Shown: positions 45,137-57,313, counted from the first letter of the stretch. The stretch is 64,000 nt of DNA from Thauera sedimentorum (GCF_014489115.1 NZ_JACTAH010000001.1:1612001-1676000), one strand, 5' to 3'. Translations and numbers: made by a program. Notes: generated by a model not told the origin, from the letters alone.

Positions 45137-46177
45137 TCAGAGCACCCGCACGCCGGCCGCGCCGGCCAGCAGGCGGCCGATGACCCGCGCTTCGGAACCC
45201 TGCACCTCGCGCACCGTCTCCAGCACCGCATCGACCGCATTCGGCGCGCAGGCCACCAGCAGGCCGCCGCTGGTCTGCGGGTCGGTGATCAGCTTGCGCT
45301 GCCACTCGGGCGCGTCCGTCGCCAGTTGCACCGCCTCGCCGTAGCTCGCCCAATTGCGCGTGGAGGCCCCGGTGGCCAAGCCGTCCTTCACCAGCGCGGC
45401 CGCTTCGTCGATCAGCGGCAGGTCATCGAAGCGCAGTTCCGCGCCCAGTTGCGAAGCACGACACACTTCCAGCAGGTGACCGGCGAGGCCGAAGCCGGTG
45501 ACGTCGGTCATCGCGTGCACGCCGGGCAGCTCCGCCAGGCGCTCGCCGGCGCGGTTCAGCGTGGTGGTCCAGCGCACCATCTCGGCGTAGCCGTCGGCCG
45601 ACAGCACGCCCTTCTTCAGCCCGGCGGAGAGGATGCCCACGCCCAGCGGCTTGGTGAGAATGAGCACGTCGCCCGCCAGCGCGCCGGCGTTGGTCTTGAC
45701 CCTGGCCGGATCGACCACGCCCAGGCCGACCAGGCCGTAGATCGGTTCCAGCACGTCGATCGAATGCCCGCCGGCAAGCGGGATGGCGGCATCGCGACAC
45801 ACCGAGGCGCCGCCTTCCAGGATGCGGCCGATGACCTCCGCCGGCAGCTTGTCGATCGGCATGCCGACCACCGCCAGTGCGAGGATGGGCCGCGCGCCCA
45901 TGGCATAGACGTCGGACAGCGCGTTGGTCGCAGCGATGCGGCCGAAGTCGAAGGGGTCATCGACGATGGGGGTGAAGAAATCGGTGGTCGCCACCACCGC
46001 CTGGCGGTCGTTGAGGCGGTACACCGCGGCGTCGTCGGCGTGCTCGGTGCCGACCAGCAACTCTGGCGGCAGCAGGCCCGCGGGCATCTTGCCGAGCAGG
46101 CCGCTCAGCACGGCCGGCGCGATTTTGCAGCCACATCCGCCGCCGTGGGAGAATTGGGTCAGTCTGATCTGGTCCAT
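45137..46177 (-). CDS. selD: Selenophosphate synthase SelD (cysteine form)
   Basis: Protein of 346 residues that makes selenophosphate from selenide and ATP, the selenium donor for selenocysteine and 2-selenouridine. The active-site stretch near the N-terminus reads HGGGCGCK with Cys15/Cys17, so this is the Cys form, not the selenocysteine form. Other hallmarks are TTDFFTPIVDDPFDFGRIAATNALSDVYAMGA-type metal and nucleotide motifs, GGHSID and DVTGFGLAGH. It is divergent from mnmH with 43 bases between, so both probably share a control region. selA/selB are not in the window. Confidence 0.95.
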   Translation of the reverse strand: MDQIRLTQFSHGGGCGCKIAPAVLSGLLGKMPAGLLPPELLVGTEHADDAAVYRLNDRQAVVATTDFFTPIVDDPFDFGRIAATNALSDVYAMGARPILALAVVGMPIDKLPAEVIGRILEGGASVCRDAAIPLAGGHSIDVLEPIYGLVGLGVVDPARVKTNAGALAGDVLILTKPLGVGILSAGLKKGVLSADGYAEMVRWTTTLNRAGERLAELPGVHAMTDVTGFGLAGHLLEVCRASQLGAELRFDDLPLIDEAAALVKDGLATGASTRNWASYGEAVQLATDAPEWQRKLITDPQTSGGLLVACAPNAVDAVLETVREVQGSEARVIGRLLAGAAGVRVL

Positions 46178-46220
46178 GAAACTCTAGGAATGAAGGGCGT
46201 CGCAAAAGGCGCCGCACACA

Positions 46221-47270
46221 ATGAAAAAAGGCCTCGCGACCGTAGCACAGCACACCGACTTTGACGAGATCATCGACGCCCGCACCCCGGCGGAGTTCGC
46301 CGAGGACCGCCTGCCCGGCGCATTGAACCTGCCGGTGCTCGACAACGAGCAGCGCATCGTCGTCGGCACCACCTACAAGCAGCGCTCGGCCTTCGAGGCG
46401 CGGCGCATCGGCGGCGCGATGGTGGCGGAGAACATCGCCCGCCACCTCGCCGGCCCGCTCGCCGACAAGCCCAGGAACTGGCGCCCGCTGGTGTACTGCT
46501 GGCGCGGCGGCCAGCGCAGCGGCTCCTTCGTCACCTGGCTGCGCATGGTGGGCTGGGACGCCCACCAGCTGGAAGGCGGCTACAAGGCCTGGCGGCGCAT
46601 GGTGGTGGCCGAGCTGGAACGCCTGCCCGCCGGCCTGCAGTTTCGCGTGGTGTGCGGCCCTACCGGCAGCGCCAAGACCCGCGTACTGGAAGCACTCGCC
46701 GCGCGCGGCGCGCAGGTGCTCGACCTGGAGGGCCTGGCCGCGCACCGCGGTTCGGTGCTCGGCGCCCTCCCCGGCCGCCCGCAGCCGACGCAGAAATCAT
46801 TCGAGACCGGCCTGTTCGGCGTGCTGCGCGGCCTGGACCCCGACCGCCCGGTGTATGTGGAGGCCGAGAGCCGCAAGATCGGTTCGGTGCACGTACCCGA
46901 GGCGCTGATCACGAAGGTGCGCACCAGCCCCTGCGTGACCATCGAGGCCAGCCGTGCGGCCCGCCTGGACTTCCTGCTGCGCGACTATGCCTGGCTGGGC
47001 GACGACCCCGCGCGGCTGCAGGCCAGCCTCGCCCGCCTCAAGGGCCTGCAGAGCAACGAGACCCTGGCGCGCTGGCATGACTGGGCCGGCGCCGGGGCGC
47101 TGGCGGAACTCTTCGCCGAACTGATAGACCTGCACTACGACCCGCTCTACCGCCGCTCGCAGGGGCAGAACTACACCCGCCTGGACGCCGCCCGGCACCT
47201 GGAGACCGACCGCCTGGACGACGCCGGCATCGACGAACTGGCCGCAGCCATCCTCGCGTCGCAACGGTAG
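46221..47270 (+). CDS. mnmH: tRNA 2-selenouridine synthase MnmH (SelU)
   Basis: Protein of 349 residues. An N-terminal rhodanese domain with the essential Cys93 (YCWRGGQRSGS) is followed by a P-loop domain (GPTGSAKT, residues 146-153). It converts 2-thiouridine at the wobble position of tRNA-Glu, -Gln and -Lys through a geranylated form to 2-selenouridine, using selenophosphate from SelD, encoded next to it. The stop codon TAG (47268-47270) is part of the REP doublet that follows, so the original C-terminus may have been slightly different. Confidence 0.95.
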   Translation: MKKGLATVAQHTDFDEIIDARTPAEFAEDRLPGALNLPVLDNEQRIVVGTTYKQRSAFEARRIGGAMVAENIARHLAGPLADKPRNWRPLVYCWRGGQRSGSFVTWLRMVGWDAHQLEGGYKAWRRMVVAELERLPAGLQFRVVCGPTGSAKTRVLEALAARGAQVLDLEGLAAHRGSVLGALPGRPQPTQKSFETGLFGVLRGLDPDRPVYVEAESRKIGSVHVPEALITKVRTSPCVTIEASRAARLDFLLRDYAWLGDDPARLQASLARLKGLQSNETLARWHDWAGAGALAELFAELIDLHYDPLYRRSQGQNYTRLDAARHLETDRLDDAGIDELAAAILASQR

Positions 47271-47338
47271 GAGCGGCCTTGGCCGCGATGCGGCTGGCGG
47301 GAAAACAAACGCCGCATCGCGGCCAAGGCCGCTCCTAC
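47267..47338. repeat. REP-like palindromic doublet, unit 6, supplies two stop codons
   Basis: 72-bp unit, both arms standard. The left arm GTAGGAGC gives the TAG of mnmH (47268-47270). The right arm read in reverse gives the TAG (47337-47335) of the methyltransferase on the other strand. Confidence 0.92.
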
Positions 47339-47880
47339 GGGAGCTTCACCACCTGCCGGGTCCCGCGCAGCGCGCACACGCGCTGGACGACCGCGGGGCG
47401 CGATGCGGTGATTTCGCCCTGCTCGAAGGCAACGATGCTGCAGCCTTCGGCCAGCCGTTCCAGCAGCTCGCCAGGGCGCAGCAGGAAGTCCGGATTGGAC
47501 GGCTTGCCGAAGCGCTCGTTGCCGAGCATGAAGGTCTCGTAGATCAGCACACCGTCCGGCGCGAGGCAGGCGAGCAGTTCGGCGAAGCGCGGACGGTACA
47601 GGTAGTTGGTGACCACGATGCCGTCGAAGCGCGCGCCGACATAGGGCCAGGGGCCGTCCTCCAGCTCGGCCTGCCGGGGCGTGACGCCGGGCACATCCCG
47701 CAGACCCGCCAGCGCCGCCGCGTCGCGGTCCACCGCCTCGACCGCGTAGCCGCGCGCGGCCAGCCAGCGCGCGTGGCGGCCGCCGCCGCAGGCCAGGTCC
47801 AGCACCCGCCCGCCGGCACGCACCAGCGGGGCGAAGCGGGTCACCCAGGCGGATGGCGCGGGGCTTGCGGCGTGCTCCAT
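47335..47880 (-). CDS. Class I SAM-dependent methyltransferase
   Basis: Protein of 181 residues. SAM motif I is VLDLACGGGRHARWL (about 30-44), followed by the acidic strand end VEAVDRDAAAL and motif post-I, GIVVTNYLYRP in the catalytic region and LIYETFMLGNERFGKPSNPDFLL. This resembles small TehB-like or ubiquinone-type methyltransferases; the substrate is unknown. The start overlaps the stop of the dehydrogenase gene (TGATG), so they are co-translated. The stop codon comes from the REP doublet. Confidence 0.85.
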   Translation of the reverse strand: MEHAASPAPSAWVTRFAPLVRAGGRVLDLACGGGRHARWLAARGYAVEAVDRDAAALAGLRDVPGVTPRQAELEDGPWPYVGARFDGIVVTNYLYRPRFAELLACLAPDGVLIYETFMLGNERFGKPSNPDFLLRPGELLERLAEGCSIVAFEQGEITASRPAVVQRVCALRGTRQVVKLP

Positions 47881-49340
47881 CAGCGGTCGATGCCCGCGAG
47901 GTGGATGGCCTTGATCTCAAGGTATTCGTCGATGCCGTGGGTGGAACCTTCCCGCCCCAGGCCGGACTGCTTGACCCCGCCGAAGGGCGAGACCTCGTTG
48001 GACAGGATGCCGGTATTCACCCCCACCATGCCGTACTCCAGTTCCTCGGCGACGCGGAAGATGCGCCCCACGTCGCGCGAATAGAAGTAGGCCGCCAGAC
48101 CGAACTCGGTGTCGTTGGCCATGCGGATCGCATCCTCTTCGGTATCGAAGCGGAAGATCGGCGCCACCGGGCCGAAGATCTCCTCGCGCGCCACCCGCAT
48201 CGCCGCGGTGGCGCCGGCCAGCACGGTGGGCTGATAGAAGGTGCCGCCCAGCGCGTGGCGCGCGCCGCCGGCCAGCGCGCGGGCGCCTTTGGCCACCGCG
48301 TCGGCGACCAGCTCCTCGACCTTGGCGATCGCTGCGTCGTCGATCAGCGGGCCGATGGTCACGCCCTCCTCCACCCCGCGGCCAACCTTGAAGCGGCTCA
48401 TCGCCGCAGCCAGCTTCTCGGCGAAGGCGTCATGGATGCCGGCCTGCACCAGCAGGCGGTTGGCGCACACGCAGGTCTGCCCGGCGTTGCGGTACTTGGA
48501 GGCCAGCGCGCCTTCGACCGCGGCATCCAGGTCGGCGTCGTCGAACACGATGAAGGGCGCATTGCCGCCCAGTTCCAGCGACAGCTTCTTGATGGTGGGG
48601 GCGCTCTGCGCCATCAGCAGCCGGCCCACCTCGGTGGAGCCGGTAAAGGACAGCTTGCGCACCACCGGGCTGGCGGTGAGCGCGCCGCCGATCGCCACCG
48701 GATCGCCGGTGAGCACGTTGAACACGCCCGGCGGAATGCCCGCCTGCTCGGCCAGCACGGCCAGCGCCAGCGCGCAGTAGGGCGTCTGCTCGGCCGGCTT
48801 GATCACCACCGTACAACCCGCGGCGAGCGCCGGCGCGGCCTTGCGGGTGATCATCGCCGCAGGGAAGTTCCACGGCGTGATCATCGCGCACACCCCCACC
48901 GGCTGGCGGATGGCGAACAGCCGGCGGTCGGCGCCGGTGGTGGGGATCACCTCGCCGCCGGCGCGCTTGGCTTCTTCGGCATACCACTCGACGAAGGAGG
49001 CGGCATACATGATTTCGCCGCGCGCCTCGGTCAGCGGCTTCCCCTGCTCGCGGGTCATCAGCAGCGCCAGCTCGTCGGCATGGGCGACGATCAGCTCGAA
49101 CCAGCGGCGCAACAAGGCGGCACGCTCCTTTGCCGGGCGTTTGCGCCAGCTGCCCCAGGCCGCATCCGCGGCGGCGATGGCGCGCTGCGTTTCGGCCGCC
49201 CCCATGTCGGGCACCCGGCCGAGCGTCTCGCCGGTCGCCGGGTCGTTGACGGCAAAGCTCGCGCCGCCGTCGGCGTCGACCCAGGCGCCATTGACGAAGG
49301 CCTGCTGACGGAAAAGAGAGGATTCGGTGATGTTCTGCAT
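47880..49340 (-). CDS. gabD: NAD(P)-dependent succinate-semialdehyde dehydrogenase
   Basis: Aldehyde dehydrogenase of 486 residues close to the GabD group. Typical sequences: ITPWNFPAAMITRKAAPALAAG, SFTGSTEVGRLL, the catalytic Glu in LELGGNAPF, the catalytic Cys in GQTCVCANR, and EIFGPVAPIF. It would oxidise succinate semialdehyde (from GABA or 4-hydroxybutyrate) to succinate. No gabT is nearby, so other semialdehydes are possible. The C-terminus PFGGVKQSGLGREGSTHGID is typical of GabD. The start at 49340 is set by homology; the ribosome-binding site is weak. Confidence 0.9.
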   Translation of the reverse strand: MQNITESSLFRQQAFVNGAWVDADGGASFAVNDPATGETLGRVPDMGAAETQRAIAAADAAWGSWRKRPAKERAALLRRWFELIVAHADELALLMTREQGKPLTEARGEIMYAASFVEWYAEEAKRAGGEVIPTTGADRRLFAIRQPVGVCAMITPWNFPAAMITRKAAPALAAGCTVVIKPAEQTPYCALALAVLAEQAGIPPGVFNVLTGDPVAIGGALTASPVVRKLSFTGSTEVGRLLMAQSAPTIKKLSLELGGNAPFIVFDDADLDAAVEGALASKYRNAGQTCVCANRLLVQAGIHDAFAEKLAAAMSRFKVGRGVEEGVTIGPLIDDAAIAKVEELVADAVAKGARALAGGARHALGGTFYQPTVLAGATAAMRVAREEIFGPVAPIFRFDTEEDAIRMANDTEFGLAAYFYSRDVGRIFRVAEELEYGMVGVNTGILSNEVSPFGGVKQSGLGREGSTHGIDEYLEIKAIHLAGIDR

Positions 49341-49592
49341 GGTCACGTTCCGCTTGATGGTGGGCGGCGCCGGCGACGGCATCCGCCAGCGGGAGCCGAT
49401 GATTCTAGCCCGCATCCCGATGCACTTCACCCCCGGCGGGGGCTTGGCGGCGGCATGCGCCCTGCTACGCCGGATGGCATATCCGGGGATTTTCCCCAGG
49501 ACACCCATGGAAAGGGTCGAAGCGCCCGACGATATGTGATATAGAAGTGCCACCATGCGACATAGGAGGCGTCGTCCAGCGACGGATGCCTT

Positions 49593-50960
49593 GTGAAGCG
49601 GCACGCCCCCCTTCTCCCGGGCGCAGCACTGGTGGTTGCGTCGTACCCCGCACCGCTCCGCGCGGCGGACGGCACACTACCCGCCGATTCGTGGATCGCC
49701 GCCGCGCTGGTGTTAGCCGCCCTCATCCTTGCGGTGCCGCTCAGCCTGCGAATCCTGCGCGACTGGCAGATCGCCCGCGTGCAACACGCCGCGCAGGACG
49801 CCGAACGCCTGGCCACCGAGCGCGCCCTGCGCGAGAGCCAGGCCCGCTACCGCGAGGTGGTCGAGTCGGTGAACGAAGTGATCTTCCGCACCGACGCCGC
49901 CGGCCGCCTGACCTTTCTGAACGGCGCCTGGAAGAACATCAGCGGCTTTCCGGTCGCCGAGAGCCTGGGCCAGGAGCTGTGCGCCTTCCTCCATGCGGAC
50001 GACGTCCCGGCCGCAAAGGAGAATCTTGCCGATGTGGCCGCGGGCAGGCGCGTCTCGTGCCAGTGCGAGCTGCGCCTGCGCACCCGCAGTGGCGAGATAC
50101 GCTGGATAGAGGCCACCGGTCGCGCCGTGCGGGAAGGCGACAGCGGGCCGCCGGGCCTGGCCGGTACGCTCGATGACATCTCGGCGCGCAAGGTCGCAGA
50201 ACTGACCCTGGTCAACATCAACCAGGAGCTGGAATACCGGGTACGGGTACGCACCGCCGAACTGGAGAACTCCAACCGCGAACTGGAGGCCTTCTCCTAC
50301 TCCGTGTCCCACGACCTGCGCGCACCGCTGCGGGCGATCGACGGCTTTGCCCGCATCCTCGAGGAAGAGCTGGACGACAAGCTGGAGCCCTCCTCGCGCG
50401 CGCATCTCGAACGCATCCGCAAGGCCACCGACCGGATGTCGCGACTCATCGACGACCTGATCGACCTCGCCCGCCTGACTCGCCAGCCGCTGACCCGCGA
50501 AACCGTTGACCTCTCCGAGATCGCCGCACAGATCGTCGACGAATTGCGTGCCGAAGACCCCGGGCGCCGGGTGGAGGTGCAGATCACCCAGCGCATGCTG
50601 GTCAATGCCGACCGCAACCTGATGCGCATCGTGCTGGAGAACCTGCTGCGCAACGCCTGGAAGTTCTCCGCCCGCCGGCCGGTAGCGCACATCGTCTTCC
50701 GCGCTGAACGCGACCGCGACCGCAGGGTCTTCTGTATCAGCGACGACGGCGCGGGATTCGACATGGCCTTCGCCGCCAACCTGTTCCGTCCCTTCCACCG
50801 GCTGCACACCGACCAGGAGTTTTCCGGCACCGGCATCGGACTGGCCACCGTGCAGCGGATCATCGCCCGCCACGGCGGGGTGATCTGGGCGCATTCGCGG
50901 CCGGGACAGGGCGCACAGTTCTATTTCACGCTGGACAGCCCGGGAGCGGCCGGGCAATGA
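49593..50960 (+). CDS. Membrane-anchored PAS sensor histidine kinase
   Basis: Kinase of 455 residues. Signal-like N-terminus, one membrane helix (IAAALVLAALILAVPLSLRI, about 35-54), a PAS domain with PAC (about 85-205; YREVVESVNEVIFRTDAAGR), a coiled coil (LTLVNINQELEYRVRVRTAE), HisKA with EAFSYSVSHDLRAPLRAIDG, and HATPase with LLRNAWKFSARR, DDGAGFD, GTGIGLATVQ. This is the phytochrome-like kinase subgroup. No response regulator is adjacent. The GTG start overlaps the stop of a 13-codon frame (49555-49596, MRHRRRRPATDAL) that may couple translation; this is weak. Confidence 0.88.
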   Translation: MKRHAPLLPGAALVVASYPAPLRAADGTLPADSWIAAALVLAALILAVPLSLRILRDWQIARVQHAAQDAERLATERALRESQARYREVVESVNEVIFRTDAAGRLTFLNGAWKNISGFPVAESLGQELCAFLHADDVPAAKENLADVAAGRRVSCQCELRLRTRSGEIRWIEATGRAVREGDSGPPGLAGTLDDISARKVAELTLVNINQELEYRVRVRTAELENSNRELEAFSYSVSHDLRAPLRAIDGFARILEEELDDKLEPSSRAHLERIRKATDRMSRLIDDLIDLARLTRQPLTRETVDLSEIAAQIVDELRAEDPGRRVEVQITQRMLVNADRNLMRIVLENLLRNAWKFSARRPVAHIVFRAERDRDRRVFCISDDGAGFDMAFAANLFRPFHRLHTDQEFSGTGIGLATVQRIIARHGGVIWAHSRPGQGAQFYFTLDSPGAAGQ

Positions 50961-51013
50961 ACGCCAACTGCTTCACGTGGCAATTGCGCAACGGGAGCGG
51001 TCGTGGATTTGAC

Positions 51014-51024
51014 TTGTGTCACAA
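51014..51024. promoter_or_regulatory. Palindrome TTGTGTCACAA upstream of the acyl-CoA synthetase gene
   Basis: An 11-bp perfect palindrome with a second TTGTG half-site at about 51032, overlapping a TTGACT that could be a -35 element. It may be a regulator site; no regulator is proposed. Confidence 0.3.
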
Positions 51025-51153
51025 TTCGTCATTGTGCACTGCACTATCCTTGCGGGCGCACGCGGCCACCCACCAGGCTGAACGCCGCCCGGCCCGGCCC
51101 AACACCCGTCGGCCGGCACGACAACACGAATACACCGTAGCAGGTACCGCACC

Positions 51154-53841
51154 ATGAAAGAAAAGCACTATCTAACGCCGCTGATGGAACCGCGCTCGGT
51201 CGGCGTCATCGGCGCCAGCGAGCGCGAATCCTCGCTCGGCAACGTGCTGATCCGCAACATGCTGGACTCGGCCTTCAAGGGCCGGCTGTTCGCCATCAAC
51301 CCCAAGCACGAATCCGTGCTCGGCGTGCCTTGCTACAAGTCGGTGGAAGACGTGCCCCACCGCCTCGACCTCGCGGTGATCGCCGTCCGCGCCGACAAGA
51401 CGCCGGCCCTGGTGGACGCCTGTGGCCGCGCCGGCGTGAAGGCGGTGATCGTGCTCTCCGCCGGCTTCTCCGAGACCGGCCCGCGCGGCGCCAAGCTGGA
51501 ACGCCAGGTGGTGGAAGCCGCCCGCCGCCACCGCATCCGCCTGCTCGGCCCCAACTGCCTGGGCATCATGCGCCCGGAACTGGGGCTCAACGCCACCTTC
51601 GCCCACGCCAGCGCCAACAAGGGCAGCATTGGCCTCATTTCGCAGTCCGGCGCGCTGTGCGCGGCCATCCTGGACTGGGCCAAGCCCAATAACGTGGGCT
51701 TCTCCGCGGTGGTGTCGCTGGGCTCCTCGTCGGACATCGACTTCGGCGAAGTGCTCGAATACATGATCTCGGACCCGCGCACCGAGAGCATCTTCCTGTA
51801 CGTGGAAGGCATCCGCGACGCCCGCCGTTTCATGAGCGCGCTGCGGGGTGCAGCGCGCGTGAAGCCGGTGCTGCTGATCAAGGTCGGCCGCCACCCGGAC
51901 GCCTCCAAGGCGGTGCTGCAGCACACCGGCGCGCAGGTCGGCGAAGATGCGGTGTTCGACGCCGCACTGCGCCGCGCCGGCGTGATCCGCCTGTACAACA
52001 TGGGCCAGCTGTTCGCCGCTGCCAACGCGCTGTTCTCCCACTTCCGCCCGCGCGGCAACCGCCTGGCCATCATCACCAACGGCGGCGGCCCGGGCGTGAT
52101 GGCTGCCGACCGCTGCACCGACCTCGGCATTCCGCTGTCCGAGTTCTCCGAAGGCACCACCGAGAAGCTCAACGCCGCCCTGCCCGCCGGCTGGTCGCAC
52201 GGCAACCCGGTGGACATCCTCGGTGACGCCGACGTGGAGCGCTACCGCAAGACGGTGCAGGCCGTGCTGGAAGGCCCCAATGTGGACGGCGTGCTGGTCA
52301 TGCTGACCCCGCAAGCGATGACCAAGCCCACTGAAGTCGCCCAGGCCATCATCGACCTGGAGAAGCACGCCGACAAGCCGGTGGTGACCTGCTGGATGGG
52401 CGAGAACCTGGTGATGGACGCCCGCCACATGTTCATCGAGGCCGGCATCCCCACCTTCCGCACGCCCGAGCCGGCGGTGGAGCTGTTCAGCCACATCTCG
52501 GCCTACTACCGCAACCAGAAGCTGCTGATGCAGACGCCGGCCTCGCTGTCGCATCTGAACCCGCCGTCCATCGAGAGCGCCCGCCTGGTCATCGAGACCG
52601 CGCTGGCCGAACGCCGCAAGGCGCTCAACGAGATGGAATCCAAGGCGCTGCTGGCCGCCTTCCGCATCCCCATCGCGCAGACCGTGGTGGCGCGCTCGGC
52701 CACCGAGGCCATGGTGCTGGCCGAGGAGATCGGCCTGCCGGTGGTGATGAAGATCGACTCGCCCAGCATCATCCACAAGAGCGACTCCGGCGGCGTGCGC
52801 CTGAACCTCGGCAGCCTGGCCGCGGTACGCACCGCCTACCAGGAAATCCTGGATGAAGTGCGCAAAAACAAGCCGGACGCGATGATCAACGGCGTGGCCA
52901 TCGAGCCGATGATCCTCAAGCGCAACGGCCGCGAGCTGGTGGTCGGCGTCAAGCGCGACCCGGTGTTCGGCCCGGTGATCACCTTCGGCGAAGGCGGCAA
53001 CCGCGTGGAGGCCAACCGCGACCTCGCGGTGACCCTGCCGCCGCTCAACAACTTCCTGGTGCGCGACCTGATCCGCTCCAGCCGCGTCGCCCCGCTGCTC
53101 GACGAGTTCCGCAACATGCCGGCGGTGGACATGGACGCGCTGGAACTGGTGATGCTGCGCGTCTCCGAGATGGTCTGCGAGCTGCCGTGGATCCAGCAGA
53201 TGGAGATCAACCCGCTGATCGTCGACGAGAACGGCGCGGTCGCGGTCGATTGCCGAATCATCGTGGACAACGTCTCGCCCGCGGCGGACCAGTACGACCA
53301 CATGGCGATCCACCCCTATCCGTCGCACCTGATCCGCAAGTGGACGGTGCCGGACGGCACCGAGGTCACCATCCGCCCGATCAAGCCGGAAGACGCGGAG
53401 CTGGAGATCGAGTTCGTACGCAAGCTCTCGCCCGAGACCAAGTACTACCGCTTCATGAACACCATGCGCGAGCTGCCGCCCGCCATGGTCGCCCGCCTCA
53501 CCCAGATCGACTACGACCGCGAGATGGCCTTCGTCGCCACCATGCTGGAGAACGGCACCGAGGTGGAGATCGGCGTGTGCCGCTACGCGGTGAACCCGGA
53601 CGGCGAGTCCTGCGAGTTCGCCGTGGTGGTGGCCGACGAGTGGCAGCACCGCGGCCTGGCCCGCCGCCTGATGGGCGTGCTCATCGAGACCGCGCGCAAC
53701 AAGGGCCTCGCCTACATGAACGGCGTCTTCCTGTCGAACAACGAGCGTATGCTGAAGTTCGTCCAGGGCCTGGGCTTCGTGCTCTCCAACGACCCCGAGG
53801 ACAACACCGTCAAGCTCGGCGTGCTCTCGCTGCAGGACTGA
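51154..53841 (+). CDS. Acyl-CoA synthetase (ADP-forming) / GNAT acetyltransferase fusion, Pat-like
   Basis: Protein of 895 residues. An N-terminal CoA-binding domain (SVGVIGASERESSLGNVLIRN), succinyl-CoA-ligase-like domains, and an ATP-grasp domain (about 490-700; VVMKIDSPSIIHKSDSGGV) are followed by a C-terminal GNAT domain (about 730-890; FAVVVADEWQHRGLARRLMGVL). This is the layout of Pat/PatZ protein lysine acetyltransferases, which acetylate enzymes such as acetyl-CoA synthetase. In Pat the ligase part has lost the phospho-histidine and is regulatory; here LLGPNCLGIMRP and the ATP-grasp look complete, so I cannot settle whether the ligase part is active. Single gene, 193 bases after the kinase gene. 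Confidence 0.88.
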   Translation: MKEKHYLTPLMEPRSVGVIGASERESSLGNVLIRNMLDSAFKGRLFAINPKHESVLGVPCYKSVEDVPHRLDLAVIAVRADKTPALVDACGRAGVKAVIVLSAGFSETGPRGAKLERQVVEAARRHRIRLLGPNCLGIMRPELGLNATFAHASANKGSIGLISQSGALCAAILDWAKPNNVGFSAVVSLGSSSDIDFGEVLEYMISDPRTESIFLYVEGIRDARRFMSALRGAARVKPVLLIKVGRHPDASKAVLQHTGAQVGEDAVFDAALRRAGVIRLYNMGQLFAAANALFSHFRPRGNRLAIITNGGGPGVMAADRCTDLGIPLSEFSEGTTEKLNAALPAGWSHGNPVDILGDADVERYRKTVQAVLEGPNVDGVLVMLTPQAMTKPTEVAQAIIDLEKHADKPVVTCWMGENLVMDARHMFIEAGIPTFRTPEPAVELFSHISAYYRNQKLLMQTPASLSHLNPPSIESARLVIETALAERRKALNEMESKALLAAFRIPIAQTVVARSATEAMVLAEEIGLPVVMKIDSPSIIHKSDSGGVRLNLGSLAAVRTAYQEILDEVRKNKPDAMINGVAIEPMILKRNGRELVVGVKRDPVFGPVITFGEGGNRVEANRDLAVTLPPLNNFLVRDLIRSSRVAPLLDEFRNMPAVDMDALELVMLRVSEMVCELPWIQQMEINPLIVDENGAVAVDCRIIVDNVSPAADQYDHMAIHPYPSHLIRKWTVPDGTEVTIRPIKPEDAELEIEFVRKLSPETKYYRFMNTMRELPPAMVARLTQIDYDREMAFVATMLENGTEVEIGVCRYAVNPDGESCEFAVVVADEWQHRGLARRLMGVLIETARNKGLAYMNGVFLSNNERMLKFVQGLGFVLSNDPEDNTVKLGVLSLQD

Positions 53842-53849
53842 ACGCACGA

Positions 53850-53920
53850 ATCGCGGCCAAGGCCGCTCCTACCGGTCCCCGGCCCCAATTGCCAGCCGTA
53901 GGAGCGGCCTCGGCCGCGAT
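53850..53920. repeat. REP-like doublet, unit 7, arms in reversed order
   Basis: Here the inverse arm comes first (ATCGCGGCC...CTCCTAC) and the GTAGGAGCGG arm second, the opposite of all other units. 71 bp. Confidence 0.85.
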
Positions 53921-53983
53921 CTGCAGTCCCCAACACGCCAGCCGCGGTATCATCCCGGCATTCAACCAGCGACCCACAAGAGC

Positions 53984-54832
53984 ATGCCCGGCAACATCGA
54001 AACCATCGACTTCCAGGGCCTGCCGGCCCTGCGCCTGAGCACCTCCGCCGGCGCCAGCGCGGTCGTCGCGCTGCACGGTGGCCAGGTGCTCTCCTGGGTG
54101 CCTGCGCGCGGACGCGAGCGTCTGTACCTGAGCGAACGCGCCGCCTACGACGGCGCCAGCCCCATCCGGGGCGGCGTGCCGGTGTGCTTTCCGCAGTTCT
54201 CCACCCTGGGCAAGCTGCCGCGCCACGGCTTCGCTCGCACTGCGAACTGGTCGGTCACCGAACAGCGCACCGGCGACGACTACGCCCTGACCACCCTGGA
54301 ACTCTCGGACAACGCGGACACCCGCGCACTGTGGCCGCACCCCTTCACCCTGGAACTGACGGTCGCCATCGAAGGCGGCCGGCTGGACCTCGAGCTGGAA
54401 GTCATCAACAGCGGCCACGCCCCCTTTGCCTTCAGCGGCGCGCTGCATACCTACCTGCGGGTGCCGGAAGTGGAAGAATGCCGGCTGGAAGGCCTCTACG
54501 GCTTCGAGTACCGCGACGCGCTGGACGACAACGCGATACGGCGCGAATCCGGCGATGTACTGCGGGTGGAGTCGGCCATCGACCGCGTCTACCACGACGT
54601 AACCCGCCCGCTGCTGCTGCGCGAGGACGGCCGTGCCCTGGGCATCAATGCCGACGGCTTCCCCGACGTGGTGGTGTGGAACCTCTGGGAAGACGGCATC
54701 GCGCAGTTCGCCGACATGGCCCCGACCGATTTCCGCCGCATGCTGTGCGTGGAAGCCGCCGCCGCGCGCCAGCGCATCGAACTGGCTGCCGGCGAATCCT
54801 GGGTGGGCCGCCAGACCCTGGTCACCCTGTAG
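53984..54832 (+). CDS. D-hexose-6-phosphate mutarotase (YeaD-like)
   Basis: Aldose-1-epimerase-fold protein of 282 residues, related to YeaD, which interconverts the anomers of glucose 6-phosphate. Characteristic: LHGGQVLSWVPARGRERLYLSE, GGVPVCFPQFSTLGKLPRHGFART (with the catalytic His of RHG), SGALHTYLRV, and the late WNLWEDGIAQFADMAPTDFRRMLCVE. The TAG stop lies in the left arm of a REP doublet. No sugar operon is adjacent. Confidence 0.9.
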   Translation: MPGNIETIDFQGLPALRLSTSAGASAVVALHGGQVLSWVPARGRERLYLSERAAYDGASPIRGGVPVCFPQFSTLGKLPRHGFARTANWSVTEQRTGDDYALTTLELSDNADTRALWPHPFTLELTVAIEGGRLDLELEVINSGHAPFAFSGALHTYLRVPEVEECRLEGLYGFEYRDALDDNAIRRESGDVLRVESAIDRVYHDVTRPLLLREDGRALGINADGFPDVVVWNLWEDGIAQFADMAPTDFRRMLCVEAAAARQRIELAAGESWVGRQTLVTL

Positions 54833-54895
54833 GAGCGGCCTTGGCCGCGATGCGGCTTGCGGGAGAATGAACACCGCATCGCAGGCCGCTCCTGC
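54829..54895. repeat. REP-like palindromic doublet, unit 8, supplies a stop codon
   Basis: 67-bp unit; the left arm is standard and gives the TAG (54830-54832) of the mutarotase gene. The right arm is damaged (GCATCGCAGGCCGCTCCTGC). Confidence 0.85.
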
Positions 54896-54994
54896 AATCC
54901 GAAGACCGCCCCGGGGCCGCCGGCGAGCGGCCTTGCCTCCGCCGCGCCATCTGGTGCACCATCGCCGCCCCGTTTCCGCTTCACCCGTCCTCGC

Positions 54995-57313
<2,319 letters not shown>

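Noticed and set aside
51172..53847. Open frame of 891 codons antisense to the acyl-CoA synthetase/GNAT gene
   Set aside because: Shadow of a confirmed gene; composition is rich in His, Asp and Val as expected for antisense of codon-biased GC-rich DNA.
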